A DNA stretch of 64,000 bases, taken from contig JAQUXR010000008.1 in assembly GCA_028692275.1 (NCBI GenBank), positions 1-64,000 on the forward strand, in the 5' to 3' direction. A program made the position numbers and the translations under genes. Origin of the DNA: Frisingicoccus sp009929615. GTDB lineage: Bacteria > Bacillota > Clostridia > Lachnospirales > Lachnospiraceae. Shown here piece after piece: positions 52,183 through 59,656 of the stretch. The stretch's first letter is position 1. Every line of letters begins with the position of its first letter. The notes under the pieces are model-generated. The model was not told the DNA's origin and searched no databases. It saw only the letters and a program-made list of their open reading frames with translations.

Positions 52183-53985
52183 ATGACAGAAACAAACAGA
52201 CTACCATTACGCTCCGATGTAGAAACTCAAAATACATGGGATTTATCCCCCCTTTTTGCCGATGAATCTGCTTTTCAGGCGGCTTTTAAAAGTGCAGTTG
52301 AAGCCATCCCTGTTTTAGCTGACTGGCGTGGACAAATCACCAAATCCGCAAAAAACCTGTTGGACTATCTCGTTGAAAAAGACCGTCAGGCTTTGAATAT
52401 TGATGCCCTTTACAGTTACGCTTTTCAAATGTCCGACCAGGATACGGGAAATACCCGGGCTCAGGCCATGAAGGACCAGGCTCTAGGCCTTTATACCCGC
52501 TTTTTCTCAGCTATATCCTGGGAATCACCGGAAATTCTGACTTTAACACCCGAAGTTTTGAAAAACTACTATATAGAAGAAACAGGTCTTGAAAATTATC
52601 GTCACTTCCTTGAAGACACCCTCAGACAGAAGCCCCATACTCTTTCTGCTCCTGAAGAAGAAATACTGTCTCTGAGTGCGGATATGAGCTATGGTCCTCA
52701 GACAATTTTTAATATTTTTAATAACGCAGATTTGCATTTTCCCTCCATTGATGACGGGTCAGGTAATCTCGTAGAAATCACCCATGGACGTTTTATCACC
52801 CTGATGGAAAGTTCCAACCGTCAGGTCCGCAAAGACGCTTTTATGGGGCTTTATCACACCTATGAGTCCTTCAAAAACACCCTGGCTGCCACCTATAGTG
52901 CCAACGTCAAAAAGGAACTCTTTTTTACCAAAACAAGAAAATACGCTTCAACTATGGAAGCTCATCTGGATAACCACAATATTCCAACCACAGTTTATAC
53001 CAGCCTCATTGATACGGTTCATGAATATTTGCCTGCCATGTACCGCTATGTCGAGCTGAGAAAAAAACTTTTAAATTTGGATGAACTTCATATGTATGAT
53101 GTTTATACACCTATTGTTCACTATGATTCTCCGTATATTCCTTTTGGAAAAGCCAAAGATATGGTCCTTGACGGTCTTGTTCCATTGGGGCAGGATTATC
53201 TGGATAAACTTAAGGAAGGTTTTGACAACCGTTGGATAGATGTCTACGAAAATCAAGGTAAACGCAGCGGTGCCTATTCCACCTGTGTTTATGGCACCCA
53301 CCCTTATGTACTATTAAACTATCAGGGAAATCTGGACAATGTTTTCACTCTGGCACATGAGATGGGCCATTCTCTCCATTCCTGTTATACAAACGAAAAC
53401 CAGACCTATGTGAATTCCAACTATAATATTTTCGTAGCTGAAATTGCCTCTACCTGTAATGAATACCTGCTTATCAGCCATTTGCTTGAAACTTCGGAAA
53501 GTAAAGAAGAAAAGGCTTACCTGTTAAATCATCTGATGGACCAGTTCAAAGGAACCCTCTTCCGCCAGACCATGTTTGCTGAATTTGAAAAGATAACCCA
53601 CGAAAAAGAAGCTGCCGGAGAACCTTTGACTTGTGATGTTTTATGCAGTATCTACAAAGAATTAAATCAGCTTTACTTTGGAGAAAACATGGTCATAGAT
53701 GATGAAATTGCCATGGAATGGGCAAGAATCCCCCATTTTTACAGCCCATTTTATGTTTATCAGTATGCCACCGGCATCTCTGCCGCTATTGCTTTCGGCA
53801 CAAAAATCCTTGCAAAGGAACCGGGTGCTCTGGAAAATTACAAAAAATTTCTGAGCAGTGGATGCTCTGTAGACTGCATGGATTTGCTCAAAGACTGTGG
53901 TGTAGATATGACAACCGGGGAGCCTGTAAAGGCCGCTCTTAAGGTTTTTGAGAGTGCTATTGATAAATTGATTGAAATTTTTTGA
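52183..53985 (+). CDS. pepF: Oligoendopeptidase F (M3 metallopeptidase)
   Basis: 600 residues from ATG 52183 with AAAGGAGG upstream. Zinc motif HEMGHSLHS in the second half and a following EIASTCNEYLL glutamate ligand; N-terminal PepF domain (NTWDLSPLFADE). Cleaves 7-17-residue peptides in the cytoplasm. Divergent from the peptide importer, giving a peptide-use pair. Followed by the glnK promoter. Confidence 0.95.
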   Translation: MTETNRLPLRSDVETQNTWDLSPLFADESAFQAAFKSAVEAIPVLADWRGQITKSAKNLLDYLVEKDRQALNIDALYSYAFQMSDQDTGNTRAQAMKDQALGLYTRFFSAISWESPEILTLTPEVLKNYYIEETGLENYRHFLEDTLRQKPHTLSAPEEEILSLSADMSYGPQTIFNIFNNADLHFPSIDDGSGNLVEITHGRFITLMESSNRQVRKDAFMGLYHTYESFKNTLAATYSANVKKELFFTKTRKYASTMEAHLDNHNIPTTVYTSLIDTVHEYLPAMYRYVELRKKLLNLDELHMYDVYTPIVHYDSPYIPFGKAKDMVLDGLVPLGQDYLDKLKEGFDNRWIDVYENQGKRSGAYSTCVYGTHPYVLLNYQGNLDNVFTLAHEMGHSLHSCYTNENQTYVNSNYNIFVAEIASTCNEYLLISHLLETSESKEEKAYLLNHLMDQFKGTLFRQTMFAEFEKITHEKEAAGEPLTCDVLCSIYKELNQLYFGENMVIDDEIAMEWARIPHFYSPFYVYQYATGISAAIAFGTKILAKEPGALENYKKFLSSGCSVDCMDLLKDCGVDMTTGEPVKAALKVFESAIDKLIEIF

Positions 53986-54042
53986 AATGTGTTGGAAATT
54001 TTGTAAGATTTTACCAAAGATAAAATTTTTATAAATTTTTGA

Positions 54043-54070
54043 TTGACTTTCCTCATTTTGGGAATATAAT
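54043..54070 (+). promoter_or_regulatory. Promoter of glnK-amtB
   Basis: TTGACT (54043-54048), 16 bases, TATAAT (54065-54070). Start would be near 54077, only a few bases before the leader hairpins at 54083-54135. Confidence 0.75.
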
Positions 54071-54082
54071 AAAACACATATT

Positions 54083-54135
54083 AAGACAAAGATGTCTTCA
54101 GATGGAACCAACCATCTTGAAGGCATCTTTTTTTT
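54083..54135 (+). terminator. Leader terminator with overlapping anti-terminator-like hairpin before glnK
   Basis: A long stem (54089-54105 with 54112-54129, hexaloop AACCAA) is followed by seven or more T: an intrinsic terminator placed between the promoter and glnK. A second hairpin, AAGACA (54083-54088) with TGTCTT (54093-54098), shares its 3' arm with the 5' arm of the terminator, so both cannot form. This suggests regulated attenuation. It could also simply end pepF transcripts. A further small stem TCCGAAA-CAT-TTTCGGA lies at 54143-54159. Confidence 0.7.
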
Positions 54136-54203
54136 GTTTTAATCCGAAACATTTTCGGACAATCAAAAAAACATCTTTAAATTAAAATCGAGGAGGAAAT
54201 CGT

Positions 54204-54542
54204 ATGAAAAAGTTGGAAATGGTCATCAAACCTGAAAAACTGGAAAGTTTAAAAGCTATACTTGATGATTGTCAGGCAAACGGTGTCATGATTACAAACA
54301 TTATGGGTTATGGTAATCAGAAAGGTTACACCCAGATGTATCGCGGTACTACATATTCCGTCAATCTCTTACCTAAGGTTAAAGTTGAAACGGTGGTGCC
54401 TGAAGATATTGCTGAAAAGATTATTGAAAAAGTAGTTGCTAAGATTACTACAGGTAATTACGGCGATGGTAAAATTTTCGTTTATGAAGTTGTTGACGCA
54501 GTTCGTATTCGTACAGGCGAACGTGGCGAAGAAGCTCTTTAA
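54204..54542 (+). CDS. glnK: P-II family nitrogen regulator
   Basis: 112 residues with RBS GAGGAGG. Starts as MKKLEMVIKPEKL; T-loop GYGNQKGYTQMYRGTTYSV keeps the Tyr that is uridylylated in proteobacteria; B-loop TGNYGDGKIFV for ATP/ADP. Binds 2-oxoglutarate and nucleotides and gates the ammonium channel encoded 47 bases downstream. Its leader contains the attenuator described at 54083. Confidence 0.95.
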   Translation: MKKLEMVIKPEKLESLKAILDDCQANGVMITNIMGYGNQKGYTQMYRGTTYSVNLLPKVKVETVVPEDIAEKIIEKVVAKITTGNYGDGKIFVYEVVDAVRIRTGERGEEAL

Positions 54543-54589
54543 AATTTTAACGCAGATTATATTTACTCAGAAAAAGGAGGCTATACATT

Positions 54590-55831
54590 ATGGAATATAA
54601 TTTATTAGATATTGTGTGGACAATGCTGGCAGCATGTCTCGTTTACTTCATGCAGGCCGGCTTCGCTATGGTAGAAACTGGTTTTACCCGTGCAAAAAAT
54701 GCAGGTAACATCGTTATGAAGAATATGATGGACTTCGTTATTGGTTCTATCGCATTTTTCCTTATCGGTTTTGCACTGATGTTTGGTCAGGGCAATGGAT
54801 TCATTGGTTTATCCGGTTTCTTTAACCCTTACGGATTAGAAGCTTCCCTTCAGTCCGAACTCGGAATTGCACTTCCAATCGGTGTGTTCATGATTTTCCA
54901 CACTGTATTCTGTGCAACCGCAGCTACTATCGTTTCCGGTGCAATGGCTGAACGTACAAAATTCTCAGCTTACTTAGCTTACAGTGCTTGTATCAGTATT
55001 TTCATTTACCCAATCACAGGTCACTGGATTTGGGGCGGCGGCTGGTTAAGTTCTATCGGTTTCCATGATTTTGCCGGTTCTACAGCAGTTCACTCCGTTG
55101 GTGGATGGTGTGCATTAATCGGTGCTGCAATCCTCGGACCTCGTATTGGAAAATACCGTGCTGACGGCAAACCAAATGCTATTCCAGGACACAGCTTACC
55201 ACTCGGTGCTTTAGGAACATTTATTCTCTGGTTCTGCTGGTTTGGTTTCAACTGTGGTTCCACTACAGCTGCTACAACAGCACTTGGTGACATTGCTATG
55301 ACAACAAACCTTGCAGCAGCCGCTTCAACATTAGTCGCTCTGTTCTTCACATGGGTTCGTTACGGAAAACCAGATGTTTCCATGACTATGAATGGTGCTT
55401 TGGCAGGTCTTGTAGGTGTTACTGCCGGTTGTGATATCGTATCCAACTATGGTGCTCTTGCAATTGGTGTTATCTGTGGTTTCGCTGTTGTACTTGTTGT
55501 TGAATTTGTAGACCGTGTTCTTAAAATTGATGACCCTGTTGGTGCAACCGGAGTTCACTGGGCATGTGGTATGCTCGGTACTGTTTTAACTGGTGTATTT
55601 GCTAAAAGTTCTGTACTCGAAGAGTATGGCATGAGCCGTATCCAGTTCATCGGAATCGAAGCTCTCGGTGTTGCTGCTGTCGGTGCATTTACCGCAGTTA
55701 TGGCCTTCATTATCTTCAAGGTTATTGATAAAACCATTGGCTTACGTGTTAGTGAACAGGAAGAACTTGATGGTTTGGATACACATGAACATGGCAGCAG
55801 TGCATACGCTGATTTCCAGATTAAGATGTAA
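54590..55831 (+). CDS. amtB: Ammonium transporter
   Basis: 413 residues with RBS AAAGGAGG. Eleven membrane helices; conduction residues in DFVIGSIAFFLIGFALMFG, the twin-His helix HSVGGWCALIGAA and GVHWACGMLGTV, and the C-terminal tail for GlnK docking. Imports ammonium under nitrogen limitation. Ended by the terminator 55874-55914. Confidence 0.96.
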   Translation: MEYNLLDIVWTMLAACLVYFMQAGFAMVETGFTRAKNAGNIVMKNMMDFVIGSIAFFLIGFALMFGQGNGFIGLSGFFNPYGLEASLQSELGIALPIGVFMIFHTVFCATAATIVSGAMAERTKFSAYLAYSACISIFIYPITGHWIWGGGWLSSIGFHDFAGSTAVHSVGGWCALIGAAILGPRIGKYRADGKPNAIPGHSLPLGALGTFILWFCWFGFNCGSTTAATTALGDIAMTTNLAAAASTLVALFFTWVRYGKPDVSMTMNGALAGLVGVTAGCDIVSNYGALAIGVICGFAVVLVVEFVDRVLKIDDPVGATGVHWACGMLGTVLTGVFAKSSVLEEYGMSRIQFIGIEALGVAAVGAFTAVMAFIIFKVIDKTIGLRVSEQEELDGLDTHEHGSSAYADFQIKM

Positions 55832-55873
55832 TTCAACTTTACCAATCCCTTTTAAACTTATATATATACATAC

Positions 55874-55914
55874 AAAAAATAAGACCCGCATCTCCCCCGC
55901 GGGTCTTATTTTTT
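55874..55914 (+). terminator. Terminator of glnK-amtB
   Basis: Perfect 16-base arms AAAAAATAAGACCCGC (55874-55889) and 55899-55914, loop of nine, ending in six T. The A run makes it usable on the - strand too. Confidence 0.9.
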
Positions 55915-55917
55915 ATT

Positions 55918-55948
55918 AAAAAGCACTCGACTTTCATCGAGTGCTTTT
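55918..55948 (-). terminator. Terminator of the SPase-II-like/ArsP_2 unit
   Basis: Arms AAAAGCACTCGA and TCGAGTGCTTTT (55919-55930, 55937-55948) with a six-base loop; on the - strand it ends in TTTTT, nine bases after the gene at 55957. Confidence 0.8.
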
Positions 55949-55956
55949 CATTCTAA

Positions 55957-56415
55957 TCAATCTTTATTCAGGCATTCACCCATCATCCACAAAAGGCCTC
56001 CGCCAAATACTGCGAAATCGCCCTTGTTGAAAATAATATTCCGAAACTTTGATGGTCCCATATTAAATCGGATATAGTCTGTTACTTCTCCATGCCGGAT
56101 CCGTTCATAAGCATTGCTTGCGGCACCGCCCAGCATCATGGATAATCCCAGTTTTTGAAGCAGATGCCCCCGTTTTCCCGAATAGGTCATCAATGCTCCT
56201 GCCAGACTTCCTACGCCAAAAAGGGTTACCATCTTAAGCTTTTCCTGATCATCCTTAAGCCATCCAAGCATAGCACCTTTATTAAAAAACTTTGTCAACA
56301 CAACCTTGTCCATTAAAAAAGGCTTTTCGCTGTCTTCTTCCACATAGTCTTTCACATATTCTTTAAAAAACAAATCTTCGCCACATATCAGGGCGGCAAG
56401 ACCAAACCAAATCAT
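55957..56415 (-). CDS. Signal-peptidase-II-like membrane protein with altered active site
   Basis: 152 residues, ATG 56415 with AAAGGAGG upstream. The last third matches LspA: GGAASNAYERIRHGEVTDYIRF then FNKGDFAVFGG. In LspA the catalytic pair is Asp in NxxDR and Asp in FNxxD; here the first is Glu104 (NAYER) and the second is Asp133. The N-terminal 60 residues lack the usual first LspA helices and are polar (EEDSEKP). It is probably not a normal lipoprotein peptidase; role unknown. Follows the permease gene by 36 bases. Confidence 0.7.
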   Translation of the reverse strand: MIWFGLAALICGEDLFFKEYVKDYVEEDSEKPFLMDKVVLTKFFNKGAMLGWLKDDQEKLKMVTLFGVGSLAGALMTYSGKRGHLLQKLGLSMMLGGAASNAYERIRHGEVTDYIRFNMGPSKFRNIIFNKGDFAVFGGGLLWMMGECLNKD

Positions 56416-56451
56416 TCTGAGTACCTCCTTTGTTCCTATTATAAACAAATT

Positions 56452-57312
56452 TTATAATGTAATTCCCAGAAAATCAATAAGAACTCCGGCGGCAACACCG
56501 CACACATATAATATACCTGTAATCCGAAGATTTTCTTTCAAAGAATCATTGGTTCGATAGAGAACAATAAGACCAACACCTGCACCAACAAGCAGTCCGG
56601 ACATCATCGCCCCTACGCTCATAGTACCTTCTATATATAATTGGGTTATAATAACCGATGCTGCACAGTTTGGTATCAAGCCTACCACACCGGAAATCAA
56701 AGAACCGATCAATGGCTGATTCAAAATAATACCACTTAAATTCTCTTCGCCAATTCCGGCAATAACCAGATTTAAAACAAAGGAAATAACAATAATGAAG
56801 AAAAATATCTGAGCTGTATGGATAACCGCAGATTTTAAAATGCTGTTACCGCTCTCACAATGGCAATGATCATGCTCACACATGTGATGAATGTCCATCT
56901 CCTGCTCCGGCTCTTTCTTAATCATCGAAAAAACAAAATCAATGGCAAATCCAGCCACCATACCAATGACAACTTTCATGCCCAGAATCGATAAAATCAT
57001 ATTCATCGGTGCTTTCTGTGAAATCAATACAGGGAGCATCTCGTCAGAAGTCGATAAAAAAATAGCAATCAGCGTGCCTCGTGTAATGACATGGCCTGCA
57101 TACAGGCTGGCTGCTGCTGCTGAAAATCCACACTGTGGGAATATGCCGGCAATACTGCCAATCAATGGACCAAATCGTCCAGAAGCCTGAACCGCATGAC
57201 GGGTCTTTCCACTCATCTTATGTTCAATATATTCCATAATAATATATGTTATAAATAAAAAGGGTAACAATCGGATACCATCTTTTAGTGTATCCATAAT
57301 AATATCGTACAT
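56452..57312 (-). CDS. ArsP_2-type permease (putative arsenic efflux family)
   Basis: 286 residues, ATG 57312 with AAGAGG upstream. Two similar membrane bundles, each with a conserved FPQCGFSAAAASLYAG or LIPNCAASVIITQLY Pro-Cys/Asn-Cys motif, typical of the PF11449 group. The cytoplasmic loop between them is His/Cys-rich (HHMCEHDHCHCE, about 142-153), pointing to a metal or metalloid. Substrate not proven; arsenic or manganese are possible. Has its own promoter and structured leader. Confidence 0.82.
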   Translation of the reverse strand: MYDIIMDTLKDGIRLLPFLFITYIIMEYIEHKMSGKTRHAVQASGRFGPLIGSIAGIFPQCGFSAAAASLYAGHVITRGTLIAIFLSTSDEMLPVLISQKAPMNMILSILGMKVVIGMVAGFAIDFVFSMIKKEPEQEMDIHHMCEHDHCHCESGNSILKSAVIHTAQIFFFIIVISFVLNLVIAGIGEENLSGIILNQPLIGSLISGVVGLIPNCAASVIITQLYIEGTMSVGAMMSGLLVGAGVGLIVLYRTNDSLKENLRITGILYVCGVAAGVLIDFLGITL

Positions 57313-57351
57313 CACAAACCTCTTTTCCAGTCTATTTCCTTATCTCTTACC

Positions 57352-57390
57352 CAGGGCCTTCCGAACAAAGTTCGGGCTTAAATGACCCTG
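57352..57390 (-). promoter_or_regulatory. Structured 5' leader of the ArsP_2 permease
   Basis: On the - strand the transcript would begin at about 57389 and fold as an outer stem CAGGG/CCCTG (57390-57386 with 57356-57352) enclosing a perfect hairpin CCGAAC-TTT-GTTCGG (57375-57361). The unpaired joins are short and G/A rich. This could be a small riboregulator or an mRNA-stabilising 5' hairpin; I could not match it to a riboswitch class. Confidence 0.45.
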
Positions 57391-57394
57391 CTAC

Positions 57395-57424
57395 ATATTA
57401 TCCTATGAATAGAGGCTTTGTCAA
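57395..57424 (-). promoter_or_regulatory. Promoter of the ArsP_2 permease unit
   Basis: TTGACA (57424-57419) with GATAAT after 16 bases (57402-57397) or TAATAT after 18 (57400-57395), immediately before the structured leader. Confidence 0.75.
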
Positions 57425-57437
57425 GTATTCACATTTT

Positions 57438-57554
57438 CTATTTCTTTTTCAAATGGCAGAAAATAAATATTCCTGCTCCTATCACCGCAGCCCATTTTAA
57501 CAGCTTTTTGAGCCCCGGTTCACGTATTTCTTCCCATATGCAATTCATAATCAT
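57438..57554 (-). CDS. 38-residue single-pass membrane miniprotein
   Basis: Short ORF from ATG 57554 with AAGGGTG seven bases upstream to TAG 57438. It encodes an acidic/polar head (NCIWEEIREPGLKK), one hydrophobic segment (LLKWAAVIGAGIFIFC, about 18-33) and a basic end (HLKKK). Hydrophobicity and RBS suggest it is real; no homology is claimed. It lies between the ArAE-HAD gene and the ArsP_2 promoter. The remaining bases of the 57313-57667 gap hold the promoter/leader and two hairpins. Confidence 0.5.
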   Translation of the reverse strand: MIMNCIWEEIREPGLKKLLKWAAVIGAGIFIFCHLKKK

Positions 57555-57602
57555 CTCTGCACACCCTTTCCTTCAATCTATAATATCATTATATAAACTA
57601 AA

Positions 57603-57636
57603 GGAAATGCCCGCCATGGTTTTGGCTTACATTTCC
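57603..57636 (-). terminator. Possible terminator of the barnase/ArAE-HAD unit
   Basis: On the - strand: stem GGAAATG/CATTTCC (57636-57630 with 57609-57603) with inner stem GCCA/TGGC, followed by TTTAGTTTATATAATG. The T run is weak. Confidence 0.4.
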
Positions 57637-57643
57637 CCTGGTT

Positions 57644-57665
57644 TATCTTACATTCCTGTAAGATA
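57644..57665 (-). repeat. Perfect nine-base hairpin after the ArAE-HAD gene
   Basis: TATCTTACA and TGTAAGATA with a four-base loop, just past the stop codon at 57668. No T run; probably an mRNA 3' hairpin or a protein site. Confidence 0.45.
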
Positions 57666-57667
57666 TG

Positions 57668-58924
57668 CTATTTTCTTTTCCATATAAGTGGCTCAAACTC
57701 TGCTTTCACAGTGCGCACCACTTTATTCATATTGCCCGGTTTAATAAGAACATCATATTTGCCTTCCACCGTTCCGAAAGTCATTACCCGGTCCACGCCC
57801 AGTTCCTTCCGAAGCCAGGAAATCATATGTTCCTTTGTAGCTTCTGCACTGAGAATTTTCATAAGAAAATGTCCCGGATACTCCGTTTTCTCCCAGCGAA
57901 CCCGCAGCTTCTCAAATATCGGAAGTTTTTCAAGTTCTTCTTCGAGATGCCGCAGCTTTTCTTCCGTATTCAAAATGGAAAAATAAACCACATCCCGGTT
58001 TTCCGGCGGTGTGCCATATATATAATTTCGATAAGGAGAACGCCGGTATTTTTCATAAAACTGTCCCTGAACACCTTTTGGCGGTTCCGGATAAAAGATG
58101 AGCATTACATCCTGAATAATCAGATTAATAAAATAGGGCAGTGCATACTGTTTTAAAAGGTCCTCTATCTGACATGCCGTCTCATAATCTATATTTTCTT
58201 CTTTTATATAACGGTTTTCCTGAACATCATACACAGCCGCTCCATCCATGGCAATGACCGGAAGTTTTAAATGAATATCCTGAGTTGCCGCCATCATGGA
58301 TGCTGGTGTGCGTCCGGTAGCTATTGTAAATAACACCCCTTCGGATAACATCCGGTTCAAATCAACTTTTGTATAGGGCGACATCTCATCACTGACAGAT
58401 ACCAGTGTATCATCCAAACCGGAAACAAATAAAATATCCTTATTTCTTCGCCTTGGCAAATGTATCCAGTTAATAAAATAGGCCAGAGCAATACCAAGAA
58501 TCGTATCAAAAACTCTGTATACAATAAAAATATAAGGATTCACATCTCCCCGGTGGGCAATAACAATACTTCCAAAGGAGATACATGCAATAAAAGCTGC
58601 CGATGATTTTTTAAAAACCACCGTACTATAAATGGTCAGGCCAAACCCTAAAGTGACCAGCAGCGTATCTAAAAAAGAATCTCTCTCCCATAGCACCTGA
58701 TGCTGCACAATCAATAGAATACCACCATAAAAAGCACCGATTAAAGTTCCAACAACACGATTCGATGCAACTTTACGGCTGTTTGACAAATCCGACTGAA
58801 TACATAATATGGCGGCGATAACAGCATAAAACGCAGTTCGCCCGGTATCCAGTGATGCATATGCAAAAACCAGCAGCCATACTGCCACCACCGTCTTTAT
58901 CAGACGCATACCTATCCGAGGCAT
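57668..58924 (-). CDS. ArAE membrane domain fused to degenerate HAD (Cof-type) domain
   Basis: 418 residues, ATG 58924 with GGAGGG upstream. Residues 1-155 form an aromatic-acid-exporter-like (ArAE_1/FUSC) membrane domain (NRVVGTLIGAFYGGILL, then YRVFDTILGIALAYF). Residues 160-418 are a Cof-type HAD fold. Its first motif should be SDLDGTL with nucleophilic Asp; here it is SGLDDTL (Gly169), and the late GDxxND loop reads GTVEGKYD. Motif II (ATGRTPASM) and the Cof cap remain. So the phosphatase half is probably inactive and senses or regulates. Last gene of the barnase unit, one base after barstar. Confidence 0.85.
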   Translation of the reverse strand: MPRIGMRLIKTVVAVWLLVFAYASLDTGRTAFYAVIAAILCIQSDLSNSRKVASNRVVGTLIGAFYGGILLIVQHQVLWERDSFLDTLLVTLGFGLTIYSTVVFKKSSAAFIACISFGSIVIAHRGDVNPYIFIVYRVFDTILGIALAYFINWIHLPRRRNKDILFVSGLDDTLVSVSDEMSPYTKVDLNRMLSEGVLFTIATGRTPASMMAATQDIHLKLPVIAMDGAAVYDVQENRYIKEENIDYETACQIEDLLKQYALPYFINLIIQDVMLIFYPEPPKGVQGQFYEKYRRSPYRNYIYGTPPENRDVVYFSILNTEEKLRHLEEELEKLPIFEKLRVRWEKTEYPGHFLMKILSAEATKEHMISWLRKELGVDRVMTFGTVEGKYDVLIKPGNMNKVVRTVKAEFEPLIWKRK

Positions 58925-58925
58925 C

Positions 58926-59177
58926 CTAATCCCTCCATACAACATTCAGAAATGTATTTTCTCTCGCGGCATCCTCAAATACACACCGCATCCCCTGATT
59001 CATTTGAAAACTACTGTGTATTTGTATCTCTACATCTTCGCCAATCTCCGTCAGCACATCATAAAGGGCATCCAGATTTTCTCCATAATACTCGGGAAAT
59101 CCGAGCATTTCCTTTAAATACTTATGGCCTTCCGGGGCATTCTCCAGTTTTTTTCCATCTAATATAACTGTTTCCAC
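58926..59177 (-). CDS. Barstar family ribonuclease inhibitor
   Basis: 83 residues, GTG start with GGGGAGG seven bases upstream. Barstar fold: EMLGFPEYYGENLDALYDVL holds the Tyr and Asp that plug the barnase active site. Two bases after the barnase stop, so inhibitor and enzyme are made together and the cell is protected. Confidence 0.92.
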   Translation of the reverse strand: METVILDGKKLENAPEGHKYLKEMLGFPEYYGENLDALYDVLTEIGEDVEIQIHSSFQMNQGMRCVFEDAARENTFLNVVWRD

Positions 59178-59179
59178 AA

Positions 59180-59656
59180 TTATTCCTCCCCGTATAACAA
59201 TACAAAACTTTCATAATGGTCATCGGTATAATAAATATTTCCCTTATTTGAAAAGACAATCCGTTTGGCTCCCCTGCTTTTAGCACCCATTGTATCAATG
59301 TCACATTCCGTATAAGAAATACCCTTTTCATCCGGAAGAACCCCTTCATAATTACCAAAATGGTCCCCGCCGATAGACATTCCCGGTGCATATGGTTCCA
59401 AGGAACCGCCCTTCCATCCAAGTTTCTGAGCCTCTTTCTTTTTAATGAAATTTTCTGGTAACTTACCATAGGTATGAATATACAGTGCCACCTCATCTTT
59501 TGATGTATAAGCACCATCCTCTGCAATCTCCTCGGTTCCTGAAGCCGCACTGTTTCCTGTCGAAATGTCTTCCTCTTCCAGCAAAGAGCATCCTGCCAAA
59601 AGTAACATTGAAAGGGATAATAAAAATATCCCCAAGTATCTTAAATATTTTTTCAC
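59180..59656 (-). CDS. Lipoprotein barnase-type ribonuclease
   Basis: 158 residues, GTG start in a GTGA overlap with the GGDEF-EAL stop. N-terminal signal with lipobox LAGC (Cys23) instead of the secretory signal of barnase; acidic linker; then the barnase domain YIHTYGKLPENFIKKKEAQ with GMSIGGDHFGN. General base Glu in YTECDID, two Arg in SRGAKRIV and general acid His in DDHYESF are conserved, so it should be active. It would be held on the outer face of the membrane. Possible roles: RNA scavenging or contact-dependent competition; both inferred. Confidence 0.92.
   Translation of the reverse strand: MKKYLRYLGIFLLSLSMLLLAGCSLLEEEDISTGNSAASGTEEIAEDGAYTSKDEVALYIHTYGKLPENFIKKKEAQKLGWKGGSLEPYAPGMSIGGDHFGNYEGVLPDEKGISYTECDIDTMGAKSRGAKRIVFSNKGNIYYTDDHYESFVLLYGEE

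Noticed and set aside
57313..57667. A known Mn, NiCo or fluoride riboswitch before the permease
   Set aside because: The nested stems do not carry the conserved residues I know for these classes, so only a structured leader is reported.
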